Shown: one piece after another, positions 47,816-58,041 of the stretch
Numbering within the stretch: the stretch's first letter is position 1
Layout: each line of letters starts with the position of its first letter
Assembly (NCBI RefSeq): GCF_042433515.1
Contig: NZ_JBHLVH010000004.1
Span: forward strand, 124,001 to 188,000
Direction of reading: 5' to 3'
Origin: Kytococcus schroeteri
Lineage (GTDB): Bacteria; Actinomycetota; Actinomycetes; Actinomycetales; Dermatophilaceae
DNA: 64,000 nucleotides
Notes under the pieces: model-generated
What the model was told of the DNA's origin: nothing
What the model saw: the letters and a program-made list of their open reading frames with translations, nothing else
Database searches by the model: none
Made by a program: the position numbers and the translations under genes

Positions 47816-49297
47816 TCAGCCCAGCTTCACGTTGACCTGCTTGATCTGGGTGAAGCCCTCGAGCATGCCCTCCAGGGAGGCCTCACGGCCCACACCGGAC
47901 TCCTTCATGCCGCCGTAGGACTGGCCGGGGATCTGCCCGCCGCCCTGGTTGACCTGCACCCAGCCGGAGTCGATGCGGTGCGCGGTGGTGAGCGCGTCGT
48001 CGAGGTTCTTGCTGAACACGTACGCGGCCAGACCGTAGTGCGAGTCGTTGGCCATGGCCACCACCTCGTCCACGTCCTTCCACGTGATGACGCTGAGCAG
48101 CGGGCCGAAGACCTCCTCGCGGGCCACGCGCCAGGACGGGTCCACCTGGCTGATGATGATGGGCGCGTGGAAGAAGCCCGGCTCGCCGACCTGCAGGTCC
48201 TCCCGGCCGTCGTACTCCACCTTGACGCCGTCCTCGGCCAGGGCCTCGTCGATGAAGCCCTGCACGCGGTCGTACTGCTTGGCGTTGATGATGCAGCCGA
48301 TGTCGGACGCCTCGTCGCGCGGGTCGCCCACCGTCATCGCGCGGGTGCGCTCCACCATCTTGGCGAGGAACTCCCCGGCGATGTCCTCGTGCAGGAACAC
48401 CCGCGAACCCGTGGTGCAGGACTGGCTCTGGCGCGCGAAGCGGGTGGCCAGCATCACCTGGTCCACGACCTCGTCGGTGCAGGAGTCCGGGAACACGATG
48501 CACGGCGACTTGCCGCCCAGCTCCAGCGAGAGGTGCGCCATGCGGTTGGCCGCCTTGCCGCCCACCATCTTGCCCACCAGCGAGGAGCCGGTGAACGAGA
48601 CCTTGTCGACGCCCGGGTGGGTGACCAGGGCCTCGCCGATCTCCGCGCCGTAGCCGGTGACCACGTTGAGCACACCCGCGGGCAGGAACTCGGCGCACAC
48701 CTCGGCCATCTTGAGGATGGTCAGCGGGGCGTCCTCGGCCGCCTTGAGCACGATGGTGTTGCCCGCCGCCAGAGCGGCCGGGGTCTTGAACGCGGCGATG
48801 AGCAGCGGCGAGTTCCACGGCAGGATGCCGGCCACCACACCCAGCGGCACGCGCTGGGTGTACTGGAGGGAGCCGTCGCCGCCGGGCAGCGTGACGCCCT
48901 TGACCTCCCCGGCCACACCGGCGAAGTAGCGGAAGAGCGCCACCAGCGTGGCGGCCTCCGGGCGGGCCTGGGTGCGGATGGCGTTACCGGTGTCCAGGGC
49001 GGTCAGCTGGGCCAGATCCTCACTGGCGGCCTCGAGCGCGTCGGCGCACTTCAGCAGGGCCTTCTGGCGCTCGGCGGAGGGCAGGGCCGCCCACGCGGGG
49101 AAGGCCGCACGGGCCGCCTCGACCGCGCGGTCGGCATCGGCCTGCTGGGCACGCGGCGTGGTGGCGATGGTGACAGTGCGGTCGATGGGGGTGATGACGT
49201 CCACCGTGGCGCCGTCCACGGCATCGACCCACTCGCCGCCGATGAACATCTTGTACGGGGTGACCTCGAGGGTGGAGAGGTCCTGCAGCTCGGCCAT
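47816..49297 (-). CDS. NAD(P)+-dependent aldehyde dehydrogenase
   Basis: A 493-residue enzyme oxidising an aldehyde to the acid. Family signatures are present: GVVAGILPWNSPLL, the cofactor loop VSFTGSSLVGKMV, general base LELGGKSP, catalytic Cys294 in QSQSCTTGSRVF, and EEVFGPLLSVI. Close to betaine/aromatic aldehyde dehydrogenases by length; the substrate cannot be set from sequence. ATG at 49297 follows GAAGGAGC. It is divergent from a CaiB-type CoA transferase. Confidence 0.92.
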   Translation of the reverse strand: MAELQDLSTLEVTPYKMFIGGEWVDAVDGATVDVITPIDRTVTIATTPRAQQADADRAVEAARAAFPAWAALPSAERQKALLKCADALEAASEDLAQLTALDTGNAIRTQARPEAATLVALFRYFAGVAGEVKGVTLPGGDGSLQYTQRVPLGVVAGILPWNSPLLIAAFKTPAALAAGNTIVLKAAEDAPLTILKMAEVCAEFLPAGVLNVVTGYGAEIGEALVTHPGVDKVSFTGSSLVGKMVGGKAANRMAHLSLELGGKSPCIVFPDSCTDEVVDQVMLATRFARQSQSCTTGSRVFLHEDIAGEFLAKMVERTRAMTVGDPRDEASDIGCIINAKQYDRVQGFIDEALAEDGVKVEYDGREDLQVGEPGFFHAPIIISQVDPSWRVAREEVFGPLLSVITWKDVDEVVAMANDSHYGLAAYVFSKNLDDALTTAHRIDSGWVQVNQGGGQIPGQSYGGMKESGVGREASLEGMLEGFTQIKQVNVKLG

Positions 49298-49471
49298 GGG
49301 AGCTCCTTCCGCGGGCTCGGCCCGCCGGTCGCCGGGGTGTGACGTGCGTCGCAGGGAAGTGTGGCAGAGGCACCCACGGCGCCTGTCGCGGGGCCGGGCG
49401 GCCGGCGTGGGAGCGCGCCACGTAGCGTGACCCGCGACACAGACCGTCCCCCAGCACCCAGGAGGCACTCC

Positions 49472-50659
49472 GTGACCGGCGCACTGCAGGGCATCACCGT
49501 CATCGACCTGACCCGGGCCCTAGCCGGCCCGCACGCCGCGCAGATGCTCGGCGACCAGGGTGCGCGGGTCATCAAGGTGGAGACCCCCGGCACCGGCGAC
49601 GACACGCGCTCGTGGGGCCCGCCGTTCGTGGGCGGCGAGGAGCACATCAGCACGTACTACCTCTCGTGCAACCGCAACAAGCAGTCCGTGGCGCTGAACC
49701 TCAAGGACGAGGCCGACAAGGCCGTGCTGGAGGGCATGGTGCGCAAGGCCGACGTGCTCATGGAGAACTTCCGCACCGGGGTGATGGACCGCCTGGGCTT
49801 CTCGATGGAGCGGCTACTGGAGCTCAACCCACGGCTGGTGGTGCTGAGCATCAGCGGGTTCGGCCACGACGGCCCCGAGGGCGGGCGGCCGGGCTACGAC
49901 CAGATCGCGCAGGGCGAGGCCGGGCTCATGAGCCTCACCGGGTCCGGGCCGGACGACCCGCAGCGCGTCGGTACCCCCATCGGCGACCTGCTGGCCGGCA
50001 TCCACGGCGCCTACGGCGTGATGACGGCACTGTTCGAGCGGGAGCGGACCGGCCGCGGGCAGGTGGTGCGCACCTCGCTGCTGGCCAGCATCGTGGGGGT
50101 GCACGCCTTCCAGGGCACGCGCTGGACCGTCGGTCGCGAGGTGCCCGCGGCGCAGGGCAACCACCACCCGAGCATCACCCCGTACGGCCTGTTCCGCTGC
50201 AAGGACGGTGCGGTGCAGATCAGCTGCGGCAACGAGAACCTGTGGCAGAAGCTGTGCGCCGAGTTCGGGCTCGACCCGGCCGCCGAGGGCATGGCCACCA
50301 ACGCCGAGCGCAACGCGCACCGCCCGGCCGTCATCGAGGCGGTGGAGGCAGCGTTCGCCGAGCACACCGGCGAGGAGCTGCTGACCCGCCTGGGCGCGGC
50401 GGGCGTGCCCAGCGGCAAGGTGCGCACGCTGGACGAGGTGTACGCCTGGGAGCAGACCCGCTCGCAGGGCCTGGTGGCCACCGTGGACCACCCGGTGCTG
50501 GGCGAGGTGGAGCTGCCCGGCCCGCCGCTGCGCTTCTTCGACGTCACCGGCGAGGGCGAGGCGCGTCGCGAGGTGGAGACCACGCGGACCACGCACACCG
50601 TACCCCCGGCCCTGGACGCCGACGCCGAGGCCGTGCGCGCCTGGGCCCTGGAGGGCTGA
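49472..50659 (+). CDS. CaiB/BaiF family (class III) CoA transferase
   Basis: A 395-residue class III CoA transferase that moves CoA between carboxylic acids. Family motifs: GITVIDLTRALAGPHAAQMLGDQGARVIKVE at the start, WGPPFVGGEEHISTYYLSCNRNKQSVALNLK, the catalytic-Asp region GYDQIAQGEAGLMSLTG, GTPIGDLLAGIHGAYGVM, and GVPSGKVRTLDEVY near the end. GTG at 49472 follows AGGAGGCAC. It diverges from an aldehyde dehydrogenase gene, and a role in activating an acid made by it is possible (inference). Confidence 0.92.
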   Translation: MTGALQGITVIDLTRALAGPHAAQMLGDQGARVIKVETPGTGDDTRSWGPPFVGGEEHISTYYLSCNRNKQSVALNLKDEADKAVLEGMVRKADVLMENFRTGVMDRLGFSMERLLELNPRLVVLSISGFGHDGPEGGRPGYDQIAQGEAGLMSLTGSGPDDPQRVGTPIGDLLAGIHGAYGVMTALFERERTGRGQVVRTSLLASIVGVHAFQGTRWTVGREVPAAQGNHHPSITPYGLFRCKDGAVQISCGNENLWQKLCAEFGLDPAAEGMATNAERNAHRPAVIEAVEAAFAEHTGEELLTRLGAAGVPSGKVRTLDEVYAWEQTRSQGLVATVDHPVLGEVELPGPPLRFFDVTGEGEARREVETTRTTHTVPPALDADAEAVRAWALEG

Positions 50660-50662
50660 GCG

Positions 50663-51052
50663 TCAGGCAGGCAGGACCCGCACACCGCGCTCCACGGCCA
50701 CCTGGGCGAGCCGTCGGTCGAAGGTGACCAGTGGCTCGCCCTGCCGTTCGGCGCACTGGAGCACCACACAGTCCGGCATCCGCAGGCCCGACTCGGCGCG
50801 CAGCCGCGCGAGCGCCATCGGGTCGCCCGCCGCGGGCGCCATCTCGACCCCCAGCTCGTCGAGGACGGCCGCCGCGCGGGCCGCGGTGCCGGCCCGAGCG
50901 TGGGCCACGAACGCCTCGGCGAGGGTCAGCTCCGGCATCCGCAGCGGCTCACCAGCCGCCTCGGCCAGGACGTCCACGGCGTCGGCGTGGTGGGCGTCCT
51001 CCGCATTGAGGGCAGCGATGACCACGTTGGCGTCGAGGATCACTCCGGCCAC
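50663..51052 (-). CDS. PIN-domain ribonuclease toxin, VapC family
   Basis: A 129-residue PIN-domain protein. The acidic active site is visible: ILDANVVIAAL (Asp), ELTLAEAFV (Glu), LRMPDCVVLQCAE (Asp) and TFDRRLAQVA (Asp). VapC toxins cleave initiator or other tRNAs or rRNA. GTG at 51052 overlaps the antitoxin gene by 13 bases. The gene ends 3 bases past the convergent CoA transferase gene. Confidence 0.9.
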   Translation of the reverse strand: MAGVILDANVVIAALNAEDAHHADAVDVLAEAAGEPLRMPELTLAEAFVAHARAGTAARAAAVLDELGVEMAPAAGDPMALARLRAESGLRMPDCVVLQCAERQGEPLVTFDRRLAQVAVERGVRVLPA

Positions 51053-51306
51053 TCCGCATCGCGCTGGGTCCTGAGCCGGCTGCTGTCCCCCACCCCGGCC
51101 AGGTGACCGCCGGCGACCTCCAGCAGGCGTCGCCGCCGCTCGGCCTCCACCCCCTCGTCCACCGCGAGGCGGCGCCCGCCCTCCACCGCCAGACGCGCCA
51201 CGAGCTGCCCGCGGGACAGGTCCGGCCAGCGGCGGGCGGCGTGGTCGAGGGCCTGACCGAGCTCGTCGGACTCGGTGACGAGGTGGCGCGGACGTGTGGT
51301 GGGCAT
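51040..51306 (-). CDS. VapB-type antitoxin
   Basis: An 88-residue partner of the PIN toxin. It is mostly helical and charged: LVTESDELGQALDHAARRWPDLSRGQLVARLAVEGGRRL looks like a ribbon-helix-helix DNA-binding part, and the C-terminus, rich in Arg/Glu, would wrap the toxin. ATG at 51306 follows GAGGGC. The 13-base overlap with the toxin gene ensures coupled synthesis. Confidence 0.8.
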   Translation of the reverse strand: MPTTRPRHLVTESDELGQALDHAARRWPDLSRGQLVARLAVEGGRRLAVDEGVEAERRRRLLEVAGGHLAGVGDSSRLRTQRDAEWPE

Positions 51307-51443
51307 GCCCTCAGGGTATCCCCAGGGACGTCGGTGTAACACCCAGCATCCACAGGTTCCCCGGCTGAGCAGGCGGGGCTCCGGGGCGGGCCGGTCGGCG
51401 TGATGGGATGGGGAGCACACCCCCTCGATCCCAAGGAGTCGCC

Positions 51444-52490
51444 ATGCGTGCACTGGCCAAGACCGAGCCCGGACCCGGGCTGCAGCTCATCGACGCCCCG
51501 GAGCCCACCGCCGGCCCGGGTGAGGTGAAGATCCGCGTGGAGCGCGCCGGCCTGTGCGGCACGGACCTGCACCTGGAGGGCTGGGACGAGTGGGCCGAGG
51601 GCGCCATGAACCTGCCCCAGGTGATCGGTCACGAGTTCTACGGCGAGATCGTGGAGTTGGGCGACGGCGTGGAGGCCCGCGGCGACCTGAAGGTCGGCGA
51701 CAAGGTCTCCGGCGAGGGCCACATCGTCTGCGGCGTGTGCCGCAACTGCCGGGCCGGCGCGCGCCACCTGTGCCGCAACACCATCGGCGTGGGGGTGAAC
51801 CGCGACGGCGCGTTCGCCGACTACGTGGTGATCCCCGCCGACAACGCGTGGGTGCAGCCCGAGTGGGTGGACGCCGACCTGGGTGCCCTGTTCGACCCGC
51901 TGGGCAACGCCGTGCACACCGCCCTGAAGTTCCCGCTGGCCGCCGAGGACGTGCTCGTGACCGGCTCCGGCCCCATCGGCGTGATGGCGGTGGCCGTGGC
52001 CCAGGCCGTGGGCGCCCGCTACGTGGTGGCCACCGACATCAGCGACGAGCGCCTGGAGCTGGCCAAGGCGGCCGGTGCCGACCGCGTGGTGAACGTGTCG
52101 CACGAGCGCATCGCCGACGCGATGAAGCCGCTGGGCATGAAGGAGGGCTTCGACGTCTGTCTGGAGATGTCCGGCTTCGGCTCGGCCGTGCAGGAGGCCA
52201 TCGACACGATGAACCACGGCGGCCGCATCGCGATGCTGGGCCTGCCGGGTACCGGCTACGAGGTGGACTGGGGCAAGGTCATCACCCACATGCTCACCCT
52301 GCAGGGCATCTACGGCCGCGAGATGTTCGAGACCTGGTACAAGATGACCCAGCTGCTGCAGGACAACGAGCAGCTGGTGACCGCCGTGCGCAGCGTGGTG
52401 ACCCACAAGTTCGCCGCCGAGGACTGGCAGGAGGCCTTCGCCACCGCCCGCTCGGGCAAGTGCGGCAAGGTCCTGCTGGACTGGAGCTGA
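51444..52490 (+). CDS. tdh: L-threonine 3-dehydrogenase
   Basis: Oxidises threonine to 2-amino-3-ketobutyrate with NAD. The 348-residue protein has the zinc site AGLCGTDLHLEGWDEWA and GHEFYGEIVELG, the structural cysteines in GEGHIVCGVCRNCRAGARHLC, NTIGVGVNRDGAFADYVVIP, FDPLGNAVHTAL and cofactor motif VTGSGPIGVMAVAVA, all of the Tdh type. AAGGAG is seven bases before the ATG. Its partner Kbl is encoded 6 kb downstream rather than beside it. xth follows after 3 bases. Confidence 0.93.
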   Translation: MRALAKTEPGPGLQLIDAPEPTAGPGEVKIRVERAGLCGTDLHLEGWDEWAEGAMNLPQVIGHEFYGEIVELGDGVEARGDLKVGDKVSGEGHIVCGVCRNCRAGARHLCRNTIGVGVNRDGAFADYVVIPADNAWVQPEWVDADLGALFDPLGNAVHTALKFPLAAEDVLVTGSGPIGVMAVAVAQAVGARYVVATDISDERLELAKAAGADRVVNVSHERIADAMKPLGMKEGFDVCLEMSGFGSAVQEAIDTMNHGGRIAMLGLPGTGYEVDWGKVITHMLTLQGIYGREMFETWYKMTQLLQDNEQLVTAVRSVVTHKFAAEDWQEAFATARSGKCGKVLLDWS

Positions 52491-52493
52491 GCC

Positions 52494-53423
52494 GTGGCGC
52501 TGCGCATCGCGAGCTTCAACGTCAACGGCATCCGGGCCTGCCAGAAGCGCGGCTTCGAGGGGTGGCTGGAACGCCGCGACCCCGACGTGGTGGCGCTGCA
52601 GGAGGTGCGCTGCCCGGTCGCCCAGCTGCCGTTGGAGGTGTTCGGCGACCGGTACCTGACCTACGACGCCGGCACCGCCGCCGGCCGCAACGGCGTGGCC
52701 CTGCTGACGCGGGTGCGTCCGGCCGCCGTGCGCACCTTCGGCGAGCCCGTGCTGCAGCGCGCCCCGGGTGAGGACCACGTGGACCTCGTGCCGGCCGATG
52801 CCGGGCCCACCCTGCCGCGGGAGCTCAAGGAGTTCGCCGGCGAGGGCCGGTACGTGGAAGTGGACCTGGCCGACGCGCCGCTGACGGTGGCCTCGCTCTA
52901 CCTGCCCAAGGGCGGCCTGCCGGCGGACCTGCAGGAGAAGATGGCCGGCCGCATGCGCGAGGAGCCCGACGGCGGTGCCAAGTACGAGCGCAAGATGCGC
53001 TTCCTGGCCGGGTTCGCCAAGCAGCTGGACCGCTCCCGGAGGGCCGCGAAGGCCGCCGGGCGCGAGTTCCTGGTGATGGGCGACTTCAACGTGGCCCACG
53101 AGAAGCTCGACGTGAGGAACTGGCGGGGCAACAAGAACTCCGAGGGCTTCCTGCCCGAGGAGCGCGAGTGGTTCGGCTCGATCCTCTCGCCGCGCACCCT
53201 CGTGGACGTGGTGCGCTCGAAGCACCCGGACACCGAGGGCCCGTACGCGTGGTGGTCGTGGATGGGGCAGGCCTTCGAGCGCGACACCGGGTGGCGCATC
53301 GACTACCACCTGGCCTCCCCCGCCCTGGCCCGTGCCGCCGTGACCGCGGGTGTGGACAAGGAGCCCAGCCGCGCGGAGCGGCTCAGCGACCACGCGCCGG
53401 TGGTCGTGGACTACGAGCTCTGA
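52494..53423 (+). CDS. xth: Exodeoxyribonuclease III
   Basis: A 309-residue AP endonuclease/3' exonuclease of the ExoIII family. Motifs: RIASFNVNGIRACQKRG, VVALQEVRC (Glu), SLYLPKGG, VMGDFNVAHEKLDVRNWRGNK (Asp, Asn), and the C-terminal WRIDYHLAS and LSDHAPVVVDYEL (His). It acts in base excision repair. GTG at 52494 comes 3 bases after the tdh stop, so the two are co-transcribed though unrelated in function. Confidence 0.94.
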   Translation: MALRIASFNVNGIRACQKRGFEGWLERRDPDVVALQEVRCPVAQLPLEVFGDRYLTYDAGTAAGRNGVALLTRVRPAAVRTFGEPVLQRAPGEDHVDLVPADAGPTLPRELKEFAGEGRYVEVDLADAPLTVASLYLPKGGLPADLQEKMAGRMREEPDGGAKYERKMRFLAGFAKQLDRSRRAAKAAGREFLVMGDFNVAHEKLDVRNWRGNKNSEGFLPEEREWFGSILSPRTLVDVVRSKHPDTEGPYAWWSWMGQAFERDTGWRIDYHLASPALARAAVTAGVDKEPSRAERLSDHAPVVVDYEL

Positions 53424-53474
53424 GGGGCACCCACCGGGCGCGCGACCGCAGGGGCACCCCACCGGGCACGACGA

Positions 53475-53508
53475 AGGGGGCCGGCCACCACCAGGTGACT
53501 GGCCCCCT
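53475..53508. terminator. Hairpin between convergent xth and gap genes
   Basis: AGGGGGCC (53475-53482) / GGCCCCCT (53501-53508) with imperfect inner pairing (GGCCACC/GGTGACT). It can serve both strands. Confidence 0.65.
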
Positions 53509-53523
53509 CTCGCGTGCGCTGCG

Positions 53524-54951
<1,428 letters not shown>

Positions 54952-55089
54952 GTCGTGTCCCGTCCTTCGTGGTGCGAGTGTGGTCAACCGGCCGCGCCCG
55001 TGTGGTGGCGGCCACCGGCGATCCTACCGACCCCCGTACCGGCTCCCCCGGCCCGACACAGCCCGCAGTGCGGGGCCAGAATGGGGCGC

Positions 55090-55410
55090 ATGATCCTCAT
55101 CAACGTGAAGTTCCCCGTCAAGCCCGAGCACGCCGACGACTGGCCGGAGATCAGCCGCCCGTTCACCGAGGCCACGCGTGCCGAGCCGGGCAACAAGTGG
55201 TTCGAGTGGTCGCGCAGCGTGGAGGACCCGAACACCTACGTGCTCATCGAGGCGTTCACCGACGAGGGCGCCGAGCCGCACGTGAACTCCGAGCACTTCA
55301 AGCAGATGCAGGCCGAGTTCCCGCAGTACCTCGCCGCGACCCCGCAGATCGTCAGCGAGCAGGTGGAGTCCGAGGGCTGGGGCCCCATGGGCGAGATCCA
55401 GGTGGACTGA
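55090..55410 (+). CDS. Antibiotic biosynthesis monooxygenase (ABM) domain protein
   Basis: A 106-residue ferredoxin-like-fold ABM protein, a family of small quinol or other monooxygenases. ILINVKFPVKPEHADDW, then ISRPFTEATRAEPGNKWFEWSRS and the EPHVNSEHFKQMQAEFPQYL segment with its conserved His match YgiN-like members. ATG at 55090 lies exactly 7 bases after CAGAAT (55077-55082), fitting a leaderless mRNA. A single-gene unit ending in a strong terminator. Confidence 0.85.
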   Translation: MILINVKFPVKPEHADDWPEISRPFTEATRAEPGNKWFEWSRSVEDPNTYVLIEAFTDEGAEPHVNSEHFKQMQAEFPQYLAATPQIVSEQVESEGWGPMGEIQVD

Positions 55411-55426
55411 GCGCCACCCCCATCGC

Positions 55427-55465
55427 CAAGGAGCGGCACGCCGGCACTCGGTGTGCCGCTCCTTG
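55427..55465 (+). terminator. Terminator after the ABM gene
   Basis: CAAGGAGCGGCAC (55427-55439) / GTGCCGCTCCTTG (55453-55465), 17 bases past the stop. Confidence 0.8.
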
Positions 55466-55523
55466 CGCACGAGCCCCGCCGCCCGGTGGACGCGAGCGCG
55501 TGACCGAGGACGCGCACCCGGAT

Positions 55524-55559
55524 TGTGAATGTTCATGCCATGCCATGTAAGGTCATGCG
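55524..55559 (+). promoter_or_regulatory. ARG-box-like pair upstream of argF
   Basis: TGTGAATGTTCATGCCA (55524-55540) holds the dyad TGAA-TG-TTCA, followed at once by TGCCATGTAAGGTCATGCG (55541-55559), a second ATG...CAT-type half-site pair. Two adjacent 18-base boxes with TGAA/TTCA and CATGC elements are the pattern of actinobacterial ArgR operators. It lies directly before the argF ATG. Confidence 0.6.
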
Positions 55560-55561
55560 TC

Positions 55562-56491
55562 ATGACCCGCCACTTCCTCCGCGACGACGACCTCACCCCG
55601 GCCGAGCAGGCCGAGGTGCTGGCCCTCGCCGCGACCCTGAAGGCAGACCCCTTCGGACCCAAGCCGCTCGCGGGCCCGGTGACCGTCGCGACCATCTACG
55701 ACCGACCCACCCTCCGTACGCAGCTGTCCTTCGCAGCCGGCGTCGCGGAGCTGGGCGGCCACGAGTTCGCCATCGACGCCGGACTGGCCGCCGCCGGAAC
55801 CCGCGAGTCCATCGCGGACGTGGCCCGCGTCATCGGACGTCAGGCCGGCGCGATGGTGTGGCGCACGCCAATGCAGGCCGACGTGGAGGAGATGGCCCGG
55901 TACGCCGGCGTGCCGGTGGTCAACGCCCTGACCGACGACTTCCACCCCTGCCAGCTGCTGGCCGACCTGCAGACCATCGCCGAGCACCAGGACGGGTTGC
56001 ACGGGCAGACGGTGGCCTTCCTCGGCGACGCGGCCTGCAACATGGGCAACTCGTGGGTGCTCGCCGGCGCCACCGCCGGGCTCCACGTGCGCCTCTCCGG
56101 CCCCGAGGGCTACCTGCCGGACCCCGACGTGGTGGCCCGTGGGCAGGAGATCGCCGCCACCACCGGCGGCTCGGTCACCCTCGTGGACGACCCCGTCGAG
56201 GCCGTGACCGGTGCCGACGTGGTGGTCACCGACACCTGGGTGAGCATGGGCAAGGAGGACGAGAAGGCCGAGCGCGTGGCAACCTTCGGCCCGTGGGCGC
56301 TCACCCCCGAGCTGCTCGCCCACGCGGCCGACCACGCCATCGTCATGCACTGCCTGCCCGCCTACCGTGGGGTGGAGATCGCCGCCGAGGTGATCGACGG
56401 CCCACAGAGCGCGGTCTGGGACGAGGCCGAGAACCGCCGCCACGCCCAGAAGGCGATCCTGACCTGGCTGTGGGAGCACCGCGCCGACTGA
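55562..56491 (+). CDS. argF: Ornithine carbamoyltransferase (atypical carbamoyl-phosphate motif)
   Basis: Makes citrulline from ornithine and carbamoyl phosphate. The 309-residue protein is colinear with actinobacterial ArgF: MTRHFLRDDDLTPAEQ, DDFHPCQLLADLQTI, VVTDTWVSMGKE (ornithine site) and MHCLPAYRG (catalytic Cys). The carbamoyl-phosphate loop, STRTR in the family, reads T50-L51-R52-T53-Q54 here (in RPTLRTQLSF). One of the two Arg and a Ser/Thr pair are changed, so activity or substrate may differ. Two ARG-box-like elements precede it, and argG follows in the same operon. Confidence 0.87.
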   Translation: MTRHFLRDDDLTPAEQAEVLALAATLKADPFGPKPLAGPVTVATIYDRPTLRTQLSFAAGVAELGGHEFAIDAGLAAAGTRESIADVARVIGRQAGAMVWRTPMQADVEEMARYAGVPVVNALTDDFHPCQLLADLQTIAEHQDGLHGQTVAFLGDAACNMGNSWVLAGATAGLHVRLSGPEGYLPDPDVVARGQEIAATTGGSVTLVDDPVEAVTGADVVVTDTWVSMGKEDEKAERVATFGPWALTPELLAHAADHAIVMHCLPAYRGVEIAAEVIDGPQSAVWDEAENRRHAQKAILTWLWEHRAD

Positions 56492-56551
56492 CCCGGCGCC
56501 GCTCCCCCACCACCCGAGACCCCCTGACCGCAGAACCCCGAGGAGACCCCC

Positions 56552-57985
56552 ATGAGCAAGGTCCTGACCTCCCTCCCCTCCGGCCAGCGCGTCGGCATCG
56601 CCTTCTCCGGCGGCCTGGACACGTCCGTGGCCGTGGCCTGGATGCGCGAGAAGGGCGCCGTGCCCTGCACGTACACCGCCGACCTGGGCCAGTACGACGA
56701 GGACGACATCGCCGGCGTGCCCGCCCGCGCCATGGAGTACGGCGCCGAGCTGGCCCGCCACGTAGACTGCCGCCGCGCCCTCGTGGAGGAGGGCTTCGCC
56801 GCCATCGCCTGCGGTGCCTTCCACATCCGCTCCGGCGGCCGCACCTACTTCAACACCACCCCCATCGGCCGTGCGGTGACCGGCACCCTGCTGGTGCGCG
56901 CCATGCAGGAGGACGGGGTGGACATCTGGGGCGACGGCTCCACCTTCAAGGGCAACGACATCGAGCGGTTCTACCGCTACGGCCTCATGACCAACCCCAA
57001 CCTGCTCATCTACAAGCCGTGGCTCGACGCCGACTTCGTGGGCGAGCTGGGCGGCCGCACCGAGATGAGCCAGTGGCTCACCGAGCGGGGCCTGCCCTAC
57101 CGCGACAGCCAGGAGAAGGCGTACTCGACCGACGCCAACATCTGGGGCGCCACCCACGAGGCCAAGACGCTGGAGCACCTGGACGTCAGCCTGGAGACGG
57201 TGGAGCCGATCATGGGCGTGAAGTTCTGGGACCCCGAGGTGGCCATCGAGACCGAGGACGTCACGGTGCGCTTCGAGGGCGGGCGCCCCGTGGCCATCAA
57301 CGGCGAGCGGCTGGACCCGGTGGAGCTGGTGCTGCTGGCCAACAAGATCGGCGGGCGCCACGGCCTGGGCATGAGCGACCAGATCGAGAACCGCATCATC
57401 GAGGCGAAGTCGCGCGGCATCTACGAGGCGCCGGGCATGGCGTTGCTGCACCTGACCTACGAGCGGCTGCTCAACGCGGTGCACAACGAGGACACCATCG
57501 CGCAGTACCACGCCGACGGCCGCCGCCTGGGCCGCCTCATGTACGAGGGCCGCTGGCTCGACCCGCAGGCGCTCATGATGCGCGAGGCGCTGCAGCGCTG
57601 GGTGGCCTCGCTGGTGACCGGCGAGGTGACCGTGCGCCTGCGGCGTGGTGAGGACTACACGATCCTTGCGACCGAGGGCGAGAACTTCTCGTACCACCCG
57701 GACAAGCTCTCCATGGAGCGCACGGAGAACGCCGCGTTCGGGCCCACCGACCGCATCGGGCAGCTGACCATGCGCAACCTGGACATCGCCGACTCGCGCT
57801 CGATGCTGGAGATGTACGCCAAGCAGCCGCACGACGAGGGCCACGTGGTGGTGCAGGAGGGCAACCTGCTGGGCACCCTGGAGCCCGGCGGCGCGCAGCA
57901 GATCGCCAGCAACCCGCAGTGGAAGGACCTGGACGCCCAGGACGACGCCCTGGACGCCGCGGCGATGGAGTACGGCGCGGACTGA
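56552..57985 (+). CDS. argG: Argininosuccinate synthase, long (type 2) form
   Basis: Joins citrulline and aspartate using ATP. The 477-residue protein is of the longer class seen in E. coli (447 residues), not the 400-residue form of most actinobacteria. It has the N-type ATP site GIAFSGGLDTSVAV, YTADLGQYDEDDI, TYFNTTPIGRAVTGTLLVRAM, DGSTFKGNDIERFYRYG and IENRIIEAKSRGIYEAPGMALL. ATG at 56552 follows GAGGAGACC. It lies 60 bases after argF without a terminator and is followed by one. Confidence 0.95.
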   Translation: MSKVLTSLPSGQRVGIAFSGGLDTSVAVAWMREKGAVPCTYTADLGQYDEDDIAGVPARAMEYGAELARHVDCRRALVEEGFAAIACGAFHIRSGGRTYFNTTPIGRAVTGTLLVRAMQEDGVDIWGDGSTFKGNDIERFYRYGLMTNPNLLIYKPWLDADFVGELGGRTEMSQWLTERGLPYRDSQEKAYSTDANIWGATHEAKTLEHLDVSLETVEPIMGVKFWDPEVAIETEDVTVRFEGGRPVAINGERLDPVELVLLANKIGGRHGLGMSDQIENRIIEAKSRGIYEAPGMALLHLTYERLLNAVHNEDTIAQYHADGRRLGRLMYEGRWLDPQALMMREALQRWVASLVTGEVTVRLRRGEDYTILATEGENFSYHPDKLSMERTENAAFGPTDRIGQLTMRNLDIADSRSMLEMYAKQPHDEGHVVVQEGNLLGTLEPGGAQQIASNPQWKDLDAQDDALDAAAMEYGAD

Positions 57986-58010
57986 GCGACGACCCCGTCA
58001 GGAGGGGTGA

Positions 58011-58041
58011 GGGAGCGGCCACCGAGGGGGTGGCCGCTCCC
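58011..58041 (+). terminator. Terminator after argG
   Basis: GGGAGCGGCCACC (58011-58023) / GGTGGCCGCTCCC (58029-58041), loop GAGGG, 26 bases past the argG stop. Confidence 0.85.
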
